Positions 1 through 7,649 of a stretch of 64,000 nucleotides of DNA are shown piece by piece. Under the pieces are notes generated by a model. It saw nothing but the letters and a program-made list of their open reading frames with translations, searched no databases and was not told where the DNA came from. Within the stretch, counting starts at the first letter, position 1. Each line of letters begins with the position of its first letter. Source of the DNA: Sporolactobacillus pectinivorans (GTDB lineage: Bacteria > Bacillota > Bacilli > Bacillales > Sporolactobacillaceae); contig NZ_NXGA01000001.1 of assembly GCF_002802965.1 (NCBI RefSeq), positions 1,147,483 through 1,211,482 of the forward strand, in the 5' to 3' direction. The position numbers were made by a program, and so were the translations under genes.

Positions 1-77
1 ATGCTTGCTTAATTGTCCAGCTTGCAAATAGGCAGGTTCGGAACATGCACACAAATATAATGGGGCAAATGCAATGA

Positions 78-121
78 GCAGACAATTTTGGTGGATGCGC
101 ACGCTAAAATTGTCTGCTTTT
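78..121 (+). terminator. Rho-independent terminator, probably of a gene left of the window
   Basis: A perfect 12-bp stem (78-89 with 106-117, arm GCAGACAATTTT) is followed by TTTT on the plus strand. The minus-strand gene ending at 142 also runs into this hairpin, but there is no T-run on that side, so a plus-strand transcript entering from the left is the likelier client. Confidence 0.6.
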
Positions 122-141
122 CAAATAATTGGATTCAATTG

Positions 142-987
142 TTAAATCTTTTTTGACGCGATTAATAATTCATGCCTTTGAATTTTGTCCTTAAGCCGAG
201 GATTATCTGCGATCAGCAACATAAAGATGGCTTCAATCGCCGTGACTGCGGATACTCTGGAAAAAAAATATTCTGACATAAAAATAGTACCCCTGCTGGC
301 TGTAACCACATTATAGTCAGATAACGCGGCAAGGGGTGAACTATTATTATTAGTCAGGGCCATGACCTTTACATGATTCTTTTTCGCAATTTCGACTAAT
401 TGAATGAGCTGCCGGGATTCTCCTGAGTTAGAGATGACGATAACCACATCTGAATCAGTTAAGTTTAAAGTCTGCCCCATGGCAACTTCCCAGGAAGAAG
501 CGGTAAACGCCAACCTCCCGATCTGATTAAACTTAAAACAAGCATCCAGAGCTACAGGAAACGTATTGCCTTCAGCCATAATCTGAATTAACCGGGCATC
601 TTTAATGAGTTGAATGATGCTTTTCATCATTGTTTTATCAAAGCCCTCTAAAGTTGCCCGAATCTCATTTCCTTTATCGTTCATGAGTCTGTCTAATGTT
701 TTGTCTTGACTATCCAGAGAGTCACCATCTTGAGACTCAACACTAGTTAATGAACTTTGTGCTAATAAAACTTTTAAATGATGAAACCCATTCAGATCGA
801 TTCTTTTGCAAAAACGTGATATGGATGCTTCACTGACGTTAGCTCGATGGGCTAGCTGTGAAATGGTCGCGTTGATCACAAACTGAGGGTCGTTGATCAT
901 TAAATCCACTATTTTTTTTTCGGATTTAGAAAAATGACCTAAATTTGAATAGATTCTATTGACAAATTCTTTAATATCAGATTCCAT
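142..987 (-). CDS. MurR/RpiR family transcriptional regulator with SIS domain
   Basis: The 281-residue protein has the RpiR layout. An N-terminal helix-turn-helix spans about residues 1-78, with the recognition helix in RANVSEASISRFCKRI near 47-62. A C-terminal SIS sugar-phosphate-binding domain spans about 125-255, with the SNSGESRQL phosphate-binding loop near 188. Such proteins sense a phosphosugar and control genes for its use. The gene starts 14 bp after the Gfo/Idh oxidoreductase gene on the same strand, so the two probably form one operon and the regulator may control it. A palindrome next to the operon promoter is a candidate operator. The effector cannot be read from the sequence. 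Confidence 0.9.
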   Translation of the reverse strand: MESDIKEFVNRIYSNLGHFSKSEKKIVDLMINDPQFVINATISQLAHRANVSEASISRFCKRIDLNGFHHLKVLLAQSSLTSVESQDGDSLDSQDKTLDRLMNDKGNEIRATLEGFDKTMMKSIIQLIKDARLIQIMAEGNTFPVALDACFKFNQIGRLAFTASSWEVAMGQTLNLTDSDVVIVISNSGESRQLIQLVEIAKKNHVKVMALTNNNSSPLAALSDYNVVTASRGTIFMSEYFFSRVSAVTAIEAIFMLLIADNPRLKDKIQRHELLIASKKI

Positions 988-1001
988 GCTGTGGTCCCTT
1001 T

Positions 1002-2003
1002 TTAATATTCGGTACGATCAAACGGGTATTTCATGCCCCATTGATTCCGTACATTGGTTAAGATATCCATGACATCCACGGATAATGCGAATTCGCCGTC
1101 ATCATGGCCCTGTTCAATATATCTTTGCATATCCTGAACTTCGTATTGCAGGGCAAGGGATTCGTCTCCCGCAGTTAACACTTCATGCGTTTCAGTATGT
1201 GCATCTTTCGTATAGGTGATCTCGGCTTTTGTGGCCCGCGGATAATTGGAAATTTCAATGTATCCCTCAGTGCCAGAAATAACCCCGCGTTTGGGCTGCT
1301 TTGCACGCATCGACAAGGCCATAACCGCTAATTGATCATCCAGATTTTTTAAGATAATGCCTGATTGTTCATCCACCCCTGTTTCAAAATATTTGACGGT
1401 TGTCAGAATATTCGTGGGTTGCGTTTTTAAAAATGAACGCGCAAAGGCTGTAGCATAGCCACCGATGTCTAATAAGGCACCGCCAGCTAAATCTTTGTTA
1501 AAGAAGCGATTCTTGACATCGTAATCTTTTAAGCTGCCAAAATTGACCTGCACGAGATTAATATCGCCGAGTTCTCCGGAATTTATCAGCTGTTTTACTT
1601 TTTTATACAGCGGCATGTGTAATAACGTGAAGCCTTCTGTCACAATCAATCCTTTTTTATCAGCCAGTTCCTTTACTTTATTTAATTGTTGCGAATTGAC
1701 CGTGATCGCTTTCTCGGCAAAAACATTCTTGTTTGCCTGTAGCGTTTTCATAATATAGCCATAGTGAAAATTATGCGGCGTTGCGATATAGATCACATCG
1801 ACATTGGGATCTTTAAGTAAATCGTCAGGATTAGAGAACGTGCGCTGAATATTCTTTTCTTTGCTGAATGCCTGTAAGGCGGCTTCATTCACATCAGCTA
1901 CGGCATAAATTTCTCCATTAACAGCATTTAACGCGTCAGCCATTTCGTGTGCGATCCATCCCGTGCCAATCATGCCCCAGTTATACTTTTTCATCATTTT
2001 CAT
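1002..2003 (-). CDS. Gfo/Idh/MocA family NAD(P)-dependent oxidoreductase
   Basis: This 333-residue protein has an N-terminal Rossmann fold with the dinucleotide loop GMIGTGWIAHEMAD near residues 10-23. The family EKP motif appears as EKA near residue 97, and a C-terminal half with GGALLDIGGYA follows. Family members oxidise or reduce sugars, inositols or related polyols with NAD(P). The position just upstream of an RpiR regulator suggests a sugar or sugar-derivative substrate, which is inference. An alternative start two codons downstream is possible, because the coding sequence begins MKMMKKYNWG and a GAGGATG ribosome site precedes it. Confidence 0.88.
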   Translation of the reverse strand: MKMMKKYNWGMIGTGWIAHEMADALNAVNGEIYAVADVNEAALQAFSKEKNIQRTFSNPDDLLKDPNVDVIYIATPHNFHYGYIMKTLQANKNVFAEKAITVNSQQLNKVKELADKKGLIVTEGFTLLHMPLYKKVKQLINSGELGDINLVQVNFGSLKDYDVKNRFFNKDLAGGALLDIGGYATAFARSFLKTQPTNILTTVKYFETGVDEQSGIILKNLDDQLAVMALSMRAKQPKRGVISGTEGYIEISNYPRATKAEITYTKDAHTETHEVLTAGDESLALQYEVQDMQRYIEQGHDDGEFALSVDVMDILTNVRNQWGMKYPFDRTEY

Positions 2004-2136
2004 CCTCTCATTAATTAAAATTTTATTTGAATCTGCCTAACCAATTTTAGAGACTAAATCTTTAAAGAGTGAGTAACTAAGAGCCTAACCTCCTTGCTGT
2101 CCTAAAATGAAAATTAATTCAACTTTTTAATTTCCT

Positions 2137-2152
2137 TTGAAACTAACTTCAA
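2137..2152 (-). promoter_or_regulatory. Candidate RpiR operator
   Basis: The inverted repeat TTGAA-N6-TTCAA overlaps the -10 hexamer of the minus-strand promoter at 2151-2179. RpiR proteins generally bind short AT-rich inverted repeats near their own promoters, so this is a reasonable autoregulatory site. The assignment is inference. Confidence 0.45.
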
Positions 2153-2179
2153 TATAATCGTTCGAACCTTTTTTGTCAA
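2151..2179 (-). promoter_or_regulatory. Sigma-A type promoter of the oxidoreductase-rpiR operon
   Basis: Read on the minus strand, TTGACA (2179-2174) is followed after 17 bp by TATATT (2156-2151). It lies about 150 bp upstream of the Gfo/Idh start, and the interval between contains no other gene. Confidence 0.65.
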
Positions 2180-2252
2180 TAGAAATGAGACAGCAAAAAA
2201 AACAGCACTCATTGTTCTTTACAGAGGTGCAATATTAAAAAAGCCGTATATA

Positions 2253-3155
2253 TTAAATAATCAGTTCTGATTGGAACACAATTACAGCGTTTCCAGCAAT
2301 TTTAACTGTAACAGGCTCTGCCTGGTGTATATGAACTTCAATTTCTATAATGCCTGCTCGGCCAATTTTCTCGCCTTGCTTAGCTTTAAATGTAAATAAT
2401 GAATCATTATGTTTAACCAGTTGATGATGGACAAGATAGGCTCCCAAAGGACCATTTGCATTACCCGTTACGGGATCTTCGTTAATTCCAATAGCCGGAG
2501 CAAACATTCTCCCATGAACCAATATATCCTGATCATCAGAATCAAGAGTGTAAACATAAAAACCATTGCATTTTATCACTTCGCTCAGTCTAGCCAGACG
2601 ATCATAATTTGGTTTCAGCCGGTTTAAAATGTACTGATTTTTAATACCAATCATGACTTTGGAATGACCGGTTGACACAATCTCAATAGGATGGCCTTTT
2701 AATAATTCTCCTTTTGTAATACCTAAGGCTGATAAAATGACTTCTTTATTTTTTCCGTCAATGAATGGCCCGAATTCGATTTTTCCCTGGGTCATAACGA
2801 TCTTATAGTCATTTTCTTTTTTTAATATCTCAACAGGTAAAATACCTGCCCCAATTTTATGGTATATTCTTGAAGTATCCAGTTTATTTTCCAAAGCCCG
2901 TGCATAGTGAGCGGCTATTGTGGCATGTCCACATGAAGGGACCTCTTTAAGAGGGGTAAAAAAACGAATGTAGGCTTCATAGGCGTCATTATCCGATGAA
3001 AATATAAACGCTGTTTCGGAATTATTTAGCTCACGAGCGATCCTTTGCATATCGTCTTCGGATAATCCATCGGCATTGGTTATGACTCCGGCCGGGTTTC
3101 CTTTAAATTGATCTTTCGTGAAGGAATCGATCTGATATAAATGGTATTTTTTCAT
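2253..3155 (-). CDS. PhzF family isomerase/epimerase-like protein
   Basis: This 300-residue protein has the two-fold diaminopimelate-epimerase-like fold of PhzF. Family signatures seen are NPAGVITN near residue 20, NNSETAFIF with the conserved glutamate near residue 47, PSCGHATIA near 73 and EDPVTGNANG near 227. Only a few PhzF proteins have known reactions, such as phenazine biosynthesis, and most bacterial paralogues are uncharacterised. The start is supported by GGGAGAAG upstream. It is divergent from an HxlR regulator, which probably controls it. A second, clearly different PhzF gene lies at 14.9 kb. Confidence 0.9.
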   Translation of the reverse strand: MKKYHLYQIDSFTKDQFKGNPAGVITNADGLSEDDMQRIARELNNSETAFIFSSDNDAYEAYIRFFTPLKEVPSCGHATIAAHYARALENKLDTSRIYHKIGAGILPVEILKKENDYKIVMTQGKIEFGPFIDGKNKEVILSALGITKGELLKGHPIEIVSTGHSKVMIGIKNQYILNRLKPNYDRLARLSEVIKCNGFYVYTLDSDDQDILVHGRMFAPAIGINEDPVTGNANGPLGAYLVHHQLVKHNDSLFTFKAKQGEKIGRAGIIEIEVHIHQAEPVTVKIAGNAVIVFQSELII

Positions 3156-3233
3156 GTTCTTCTCCCATCTTTCATTGTGAAATATAATCGTTTCAATAAT
3201 GCTATATACTCATTATAGGTAAGCCAAAAAAGG

Positions 3234-3243
3234 GTACAAGTAC
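3234..3243. promoter_or_regulatory. Candidate HxlR operator between phzF and hxlR
   Basis: GTAC-AA-GTAC sits inside a longer imperfect inverted repeat whose A-rich and T-rich flanks run from about 3226 to 3252. It is in the divergent intergenic region of phzF and the HxlR gene. Weak evidence; the assignment is by position. Confidence 0.3.
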
Positions 3244-3288
3244 GCACTTTTTGATAAGTCACTAACTGATTAGAAAGAGAGAGAAAGA

Positions 3289-3639
3289 ATGGGCAAAAAT
3301 TTTCTGAAAACATTTCCAAATCAGAATAAAAGGCAGAAAGACTTTCAATGTTCTATCGGGTTTACAATGACAGTAATAGGAAGTAAATGGAGAGCGATCA
3401 TTTTATGGCATGTTTTGAAATCGCAGCCAATAAGATACGGGCAGCTCAAAAAATCAATTTCTAAGATCAGCCATAAGGTCTTAGCTCAAGAACTGCGTCA
3501 TCTTGAAATGGATGGATTAATTGAGAGAATTGCATATGCAACAATTCCACCGAAAGTTGAATACATTCCAACGCCAAGAGGTAAATCATTGGAAAATATC
3601 CTTCAGGAATTATGTATTTGGGGGAAAAAATACTTTTAA
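3289..3639 (+). CDS. HxlR family winged-helix transcriptional regulator
   Basis: The 116-residue protein is a single HxlR/DUF24 domain. It has the family's N-terminal cysteine in QCSIGFTMTVIGSKW (near residues 23-37), the recognition region ISHKVLAQELRHLEMDGLI, and the beta-wing with VEYIPTPRGKSL. The cysteine is the redox- or electrophile-sensing position in characterised relatives such as HypR and YodB. The GAGAGAGAAAG ribosome site supports the start. It is divergent from phzF, so regulation of phzF in response to an electrophile or oxidant is plausible but inferred. Confidence 0.9.
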   Translation: MGKNFLKTFPNQNKRQKDFQCSIGFTMTVIGSKWRAIILWHVLKSQPIRYGQLKKSISKISHKVLAQELRHLEMDGLIERIAYATIPPKVEYIPTPRGKSLENILQELCIWGKKYF

Positions 3640-3754
3640 TAGTACAAATTATTAGCCTCTTAACTGTAAAATACGGGTTGCACAAAGCATCATCATACAA
3701 CCTTCATGGATACTACAGAGGAACAGAGCAGAGCGGGGGTACAGTTGTGCGGGG

Positions 3755-3838
3755 CCAACTACGGAACAGAGCTATTCCCATTACAACCGATTTAGGGATA
3801 TCTGAAGGATTTTTCATGAACCTTCGTCTTCAGGTATC
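3755..3838. repeat. Dispersed repeat R1, copy 1 (partial)
   Basis: About 85 bp resembles the copies at 6861, 14275 and 16687. Shared blocks are GGAACAGAGCTATT, then a CCGATTTAGGGATATCTGAA-type segment, then TTTTTCATGAACCTTC. It has no open frame and lies in the gap between the HxlR and EVE genes. Confidence 0.6.
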
Positions 3839-3916
3839 AATGCTCAATCAGTCCATCCGCATTATGTTTAAAAGTAGCATAGGGTAACCAATGGTACAGT
3901 AAAACAATTGAAAAAC

Positions 3917-4330
3917 TTATTGCTTTTCAATCGTCAGATGATAAATATGATAAAATAATGCTTCAGATATTTCAAAATGCCCATAGCGCAATCGTGAGCG
4001 AACGTCTTTCCATTCATTATATTGATTCAGTTCACTCAATGGTACTTCTCTAATAGAATTTCTATACTGTACATCTTTTCTATATGGGTGGAAATACAGT
4101 GACATTTCTACCTGATAGACTTCATCATTTATTATCATTCCACATGCCACTATTTTTTGGTAAGGTTCTTTGGATCTCATTTCTTTTTTCGGGGAGTAGT
4201 AAAGTAACTGATCACCAGATTTCATTCTGGAAAGCGGTGCTTTTTTACCATGACAGAGTTGACAAAAGCCTTCTTTTACACCACGCATCACATGGTCTTT
4301 AGAAGCCACACCAATCCAATATCTAGTCAT
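3917..4330 (-). CDS. EVE domain-containing protein
   Basis: This 137-residue protein is a stand-alone EVE domain of the PUA-like superfamily. It begins MTRYWIGVASKDHV, and SRMKSGDQLLYYSP near residues 35-48 forms the domain's central strands. EVE domains bind modified bases in DNA or RNA and are often found near restriction or stress genes. I place the start at ATG 4330, which has GAGGTG six bases upstream, rather than the GTG nine bases earlier. It overlaps the end of the MarR gene by 8 bp and is the last gene of an SRPBCC-MarR-EVE operon. Confidence 0.85.
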   Translation of the reverse strand: MTRYWIGVASKDHVMRGVKEGFCQLCHGKKAPLSRMKSGDQLLYYSPKKEMRSKEPYQKIVACGMIINDEVYQVEMSLYFHPYRKDVQYRNSIREVPLSELNQYNEWKDVRSRLRYGHFEISEALFYHIYHLTIEKQ

Positions 4331-4784
4331 TTTCTTCACCTCGAAGTAGTTCTTTTAATAAAGCATGAAAATGCTTTTCCTCTTTTCCTAATGTCAAAAA
4401 AAACTTTGCATCAATTTCTTCGACTATTGGAAGAGCTAAAGTGAGTATTTCATGCCCTTTATCAGTTAGATTAACCCATTTAGCTCGGGTGTCTTGGGAA
4501 GAAGTAGTACGTAGAATCCATTTTTTCTTCTCAAGATTCTTCAATATAGTAGAGACTGTCATCACATCCATATCTGCATTTTGGGCAACAAGAATTTGTG
4601 TCACTTCTTTTTGCTTTTGCAGTAGGTATCCAAGTGAAGCTAAAACAACATATTGAGGGTGAGTTAATCCTAATGTTTGTAATTGACTTTTAATTTGACG
4701 GTGCCACAAATTGTAAACGCGAATAAATAAAAAACCGATAGATGCTTCCGCATCTTCATGAAATCGCGATGGAAATGAATTCAT
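4323..4784 (-). CDS. MarR family transcriptional regulator
   Basis: The 153-residue winged-helix protein has VTQILVAQNADMDVMTVS as helix-turn-helix (near residues 60-77), followed by a recognition helix and the DTRAKWVNLTDKGHE wing. MarR proteins are dimeric repressors relieved by small ligands. The ATG overlaps the stop codon of the upstream SRPBCC gene (ATGA), and the stop overlaps the EVE gene, so the three genes are translationally coupled. The perfect palindrome at 5232-5253 upstream of the operon is its likely operator. Confidence 0.9.
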   Translation of the reverse strand: MNSFPSRFHEDAEASIGFLFIRVYNLWHRQIKSQLQTLGLTHPQYVVLASLGYLLQKQKEVTQILVAQNADMDVMTVSTILKNLEKKKWILRTTSSQDTRAKWVNLTDKGHEILTLALPIVEEIDAKFFLTLGKEEKHFHALLKELLRGEEND

Positions 4785-5197
4785 TTGTAAGCATCTCTTA
4801 AGGCGAAGATAGAATGAGGAACATCTGCAAATACTTGTTGTAAAAAAGTTAGTTGTTCCTCTGCGTCCTCACCTGAGGAACTGATGAATTCTACAGAATG
4901 CCGAATAATTGTATAAGAATCCAGAGGGATTAACTCATGATTAAAATATAAATCTCCTATACCTGGTATAGCCGTTTTATCACAAAAGCTCCGGTTATCG
5001 GTCACTTCCACTAATTCATATTTTATTGGTGGTTGTCCTTCAAGGATCATCTCTCCACTGGATCCCGTAATAAAAGGACCTCCTAGCGAAATATGTTGAA
5101 GATCTTCCTCCCATTTGTACCAGTTTTCAATATTCGAATAGAGTGGCCAAATTTTTTCTGGTGCTAAGTTTGTTTTTAACTCAAAATCTAATTTCAT
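4781..5197 (-). CDS. SRPBCC (START/polyketide-cyclase-like) family protein
   Basis: The 138-residue protein fits the AHSA1/polyketide-cyclase-like SRPBCC fold. It starts MKLDFELKTNLAPEKIWPLY, contains the family turn ENWYKWEEDLQ, and ends with a long C-terminal helix. These proteins bind hydrophobic ligands or act as small cyclases and hydrolases; no function is assignable here. I chose the ATG at 5197 because AAAGAAGG lies just upstream. A frame extending to 5332 has no convincing ribosome site and would run through the operator. First gene of the SRPBCC-MarR-EVE operon. Confidence 0.82.
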   Translation of the reverse strand: MKLDFELKTNLAPEKIWPLYSNIENWYKWEEDLQHISLGGPFITGSSGEMILEGQPPIKYELVEVTDNRSFCDKTAIPGIGDLYFNHELIPLDSYTIIRHSVEFISSSGEDAEEQLTFLQQVFADVPHSIFALRDAYK

Positions 5198-5231
5198 TAA
5201 GTATACCTTCTTTCCTTTACTAAGTATAGTT

Positions 5232-5253
5232 ATAATATAAGTACTTATATTAT
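5232..5253. promoter_or_regulatory. Perfect 22-bp palindrome, candidate MarR operator
   Basis: The 22-bp sequence is identical to its reverse complement; the half-site is ATAATATAAGT. It lies 35 bp upstream of the SRPBCC start codon, where a repressor would block the AT-rich promoter. MarR operators are typically palindromes of 16-22 bp, and the second gene of the operon encodes a MarR protein. Confidence 0.7.
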
Positions 5254-5460
5254 GTTTGTCAATATTTATATTATTGTATCGAAAAATCATCGCTGTCTTT
5301 ACACTTGTACTGTACAATAACTGTAAAATCATGTATATAAAGAATCTGGTTGGAAAATTCTACAAATAGGATTTCAGTGGAAAGAGGCACTTTTTCTATT
5401 TGATTTTAGTAATCGAAGGAAAACGGGGCACGCCGGAAAAACGTCAGGGGGGAGATTTTA

Positions 5461-6036
5461 TTGCTGCTTTCAACACTATTAGCACAGTCCAAAAAACCTG
5501 AGGGATGGCTGGGAAGAATAATGATGAGACTTTGGAATAAAGCTTATTTTTCAATGGCTAAATGGGGCCTTGGGTTTGTTAATATACCTCAAAAAGGAGC
5601 AATACTTGATGTAGGCGTGGGGAATGGGCTTACAACAAAATATATCGCTCAGAATGCCCCTTCAAGTCTTGTAATGGGCATTGATATTTCTGAAACAGCA
5701 ATAACAATAGCAAGAAAAAATAATGCTGCTGATAATATCTCCTTTTCAGTGATGAGTGTAGACAATATGTCATTCCAAGATAATAGTTTTGATTTAATCA
5801 CCGCATTTCAGACACACTTTCATTGGCCCTCATATATACGTGGATTAGAGGAGATTTATCGCGTTTTAAAATGCAATGGGCAAGTGATAATTGCTTGTGA
5901 AAAAGTGAAACTTAATTATTTTATGAGCAACGATAGAAATGGGGAATATACACAAAGAGTTGCGAAAAATATCGGTTTTCATAAGTTCGGCAAATATTAT
6001 TATCTGGGTTGGCTATGCTATTATTTAGTAAAATAG
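5461..6036 (+). CDS. Class I SAM-dependent methyltransferase
   Basis: This 191-residue Rossmann-type methyltransferase has motif I ILDVGVGNGLTTKY near residues 48-61 and the acidic residue after strand 2 in MGIDISETAI near 72. A post-motif segment SFDLITAFQTHFHWP lies near 110, and the conserved EEIYRVLKCNG stretch follows. The start is TTG, supported by the GGGGGGAG site 6-7 bases upstream and by the absence of an in-frame ATG before the fold. Substrate unknown; the sequence resembles the UbiE/COQ5-like Methyltransf_11 group. Encoded alone, divergent from the SRPBCC operon. Confidence 0.82.
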   Translation: MLLSTLLAQSKKPEGWLGRIMMRLWNKAYFSMAKWGLGFVNIPQKGAILDVGVGNGLTTKYIAQNAPSSLVMGIDISETAITIARKNNAADNISFSVMSVDNMSFQDNSFDLITAFQTHFHWPSYIRGLEEIYRVLKCNGQVIIACEKVKLNYFMSNDRNGEYTQRVAKNIGFHKFGKYYYLGWLCYYLVK

Positions 6037-6135
6037 AACTTTACTGCTACCCTGTAACAAATTCCTAATCAAGATTGATAACTGCGTCAGTCAACTCAGT
6101 ATATTCATACAAACTTTGAACACTAAATGGGATCT

Positions 6136-6242
6136 GCAAAGACGGTTCGGATGAGTACATCCGAACCGTCTCTTTTCATGAGGGTATTCGAGCAGTATCA
6201 ATCAGTTATGGCATAGCAAACACGCACTGCGCAACATAAAGA
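6136..6242. repeat. Dispersed repeat R2, copy 1
   Basis: The hairpin at 6140-6171 and the next 70 bp (ATCAATCAGTTATGGCA, then a GCACTGCG-type segment) match the block at 14751-14860 in order and spacing. Both copies follow the 3' end of an unrelated minus-strand gene. Confidence 0.5.
6140..6176. terminator. Bidirectional terminator
   Basis: A perfect 14-bp stem with arms AGACGGTTCGGATG and its complement (6140-6153 with 6158-6171) has an AGTA loop and is followed by CTTTT. It sits between the convergent methyltransferase and GNAT genes and can serve both. Confidence 0.75.
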
Positions 6243-6267
6243 ACATTAATCTAAAGTTATTTTACTA

Positions 6268-6774
6268 TCAAAAAAAGTGTAAGTATCTGTTCTCACGTTC
6301 ATTAGAACTCACTAACCTAAATTTGCAGTTAGTCAACACCTTAATCGACCCAATATTCGTTTTGAGAACATTGGCAACGATACCTTTACAGTTCAGATAT
6401 TCGCTCGCCCACTCCATCAATGCTTTTAAGGATTCCGTCATAAGCCCTTTTTTTCGATGATTAGATGAAATACTGTACCCGACTTCTGAACAACCTTTTT
6501 CATCCGGTAATCCTTTATAACCGATAAAAACGATCCCGTTTTCTGTTTTCTTATCGATGATCAGCCAATACGTATACCAAGGATGAATGTCTTTATTGAT
6601 GCCGCGCATTTTCTTGATTTTTTTCGCTATGGCTAATTGTACTGAATCAAGAATTGCTTCAGATTCAATAGGGGTAGCAAGATTATGCATTTCGTTTCCA
6701 TTGATGAGTAAAAGCTCATTCAGTGACAATGCTTTGAGAAACAATCTCTCTGACTCCAATTTTACCTCGTTCAA
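6268..6774 (-). CDS. GNAT family N-acetyltransferase
   Basis: The 168-residue protein has the acetyl-CoA-binding region of RimJ/RimL-type GNAT enzymes. Visible pieces are ESERLFLKAL at the N-terminus, EVGYSISSNHRKKGLMTE near residues 96-113 (the R/Q-x-x-G-x-G/A pyrophosphate loop, here RKKGLM), and NIGSIKVLTNCKF near 140. The start is TTG, with GGGGGGAA a few bases upstream. The acceptor substrate is unknown. It is isolated in the accessory region and ends toward the R2 terminator. Confidence 0.85.
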   Translation of the reverse strand: MNEVKLESERLFLKALSLNELLLINGNEMHNLATPIESEAILDSVQLAIAKKIKKMRGINKDIHPWYTYWLIIDKKTENGIVFIGYKGLPDEKGCSEVGYSISSNHRKKGLMTESLKALMEWASEYLNCKGIVANVLKTNIGSIKVLTNCKFRLVSSNERENRYLHFF

Positions 6775-6860
6775 TCTGTTCCCCCCATTTTATGATCAGC
6801 GCCTCATTTGACAACGACCGCTGCCACTTTCGTAACTATGATTATTGCGCAGTAATCCAT

Positions 6861-6950
6861 CAATTCTGCAACGAAATTATTTCCCCATTATAACTGATTC
6901 CGGGGTATCTGAATGGATTTTTCATGAACCTTTCTGTTCGGGGTATACCA
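6861..6950. repeat. Dispersed repeat R1, copy 2 (partial)
   Basis: About 90 bp carries the R1 core in order: CTGCAACGAAATTATTTCC, TATAACTGATTCCGGGGTAT, and TTTTTCATGAACC-TTCTGTTCGGGGTAT. It is the cleanest short copy. No coding frame; located between two divergently oriented gene ends. Confidence 0.65.
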
Positions 6951-7024
6951 GGGTCAAGATCTTGGACAAAAAAAGTTTAGTAAATTTAGTTTCGTTACAA
7001 AAATGGACTAAAACTATGGTCGTG

Positions 7025-7486
7025 TTATTTACAATCGTTGCTGTTGAAATCTCTTAGCAGTGCAATAAACATTTCCAGTTGGCTGTCACTCCATTTTGAA
7101 ATGTGTTTATAAAAAATAGATTCTTTCTCTTTTAAAGCATTTATAGTTTTTTGCCTTCCAAGTTCAGTCAGAGATAACAGTACCCCTCGACGATCATCTG
7201 GAGGTGTTTCACTTTTCACATAGGCCAATCGTTTTAGATGACTGACAAGCCGGCTGACGGAACTGCGATCCATAGCTGTTGATTCCGCTAAAACTGTAGC
7301 ACTGGTTGGACCAAATGAAAAAAGCCAACGAATAATGAGAAAAGCTGCGGGCTGTAAAGTTGAATCGAAACGTGCTGCAGTTCTGACATTGAGTGCATGT
7401 GAAGCACTAATAAGTGCATTTAGTTGTTTGCCGAGACTCAGCTCCAACTGTTGCCTGCTAGTATTTTTGTATTGAGAATCCTCCAT
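7025..7486 (-). CDS. MarR family transcriptional regulator
   Basis: The 153-residue protein has the MarR winged-helix core. TSATVLAESTAMDRSSVSRL near residues 58-77 is the helix-turn-helix, and PPDDRRGVLLSLTELGRQ near 96-113 is the wing with its conserved D-x-R. GAGGTG five bases before ATG supports the start. It is divergent from an SDR gene, with two nested inverted repeats in the space between. The simplest reading is repression of itself and the SDR gene until a small inducer, perhaps the SDR substrate, binds. Confidence 0.9.
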   Translation of the reverse strand: MEDSQYKNTSRQQLELSLGKQLNALISASHALNVRTAARFDSTLQPAAFLIIRWLFSFGPTSATVLAESTAMDRSSVSRLVSHLKRLAYVKSETPPDDRRGVLLSLTELGRQKTINALKEKESIFYKHISKWSDSQLEMFIALLRDFNSNDCK

Positions 7487-7503
7487 AATTCACCTCAGTA
7501 TAT

Positions 7504-7568
7504 GTGACATAGTGTTTGACATATATCAATCAAAAACGTATAGTTGATATATGCCAATTATATGTCAC
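7504..7568. promoter_or_regulatory. Nested inverted repeats, candidate MarR operators
   Basis: The inner pair is TGACATATATCAA (7517-7529) with TTGATATATGCCA (7544-7556), matching at 12 of 13 positions. The outer pair is GTGACATA (7504-7511) with TATGTCAC (7561-7568), which is exact. Both lie in the MarR-SDR divergent region. Confidence 0.6.
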
Positions 7569-7649
7569 CTGTCAAGCTAATGAAACAGTGACAATGTAGT
7601 GTCTAGACATCTTATATGGATTAATAACAATTATGCGAGGAGAATTACT

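Noticed and set aside
3612..3887. Reading frame of about 91 codons overlapping the end of the HxlR gene
   Set aside because: No ribosome site, overlaps a real gene, and most of it is the R1 repeat; composition is not protein-like.
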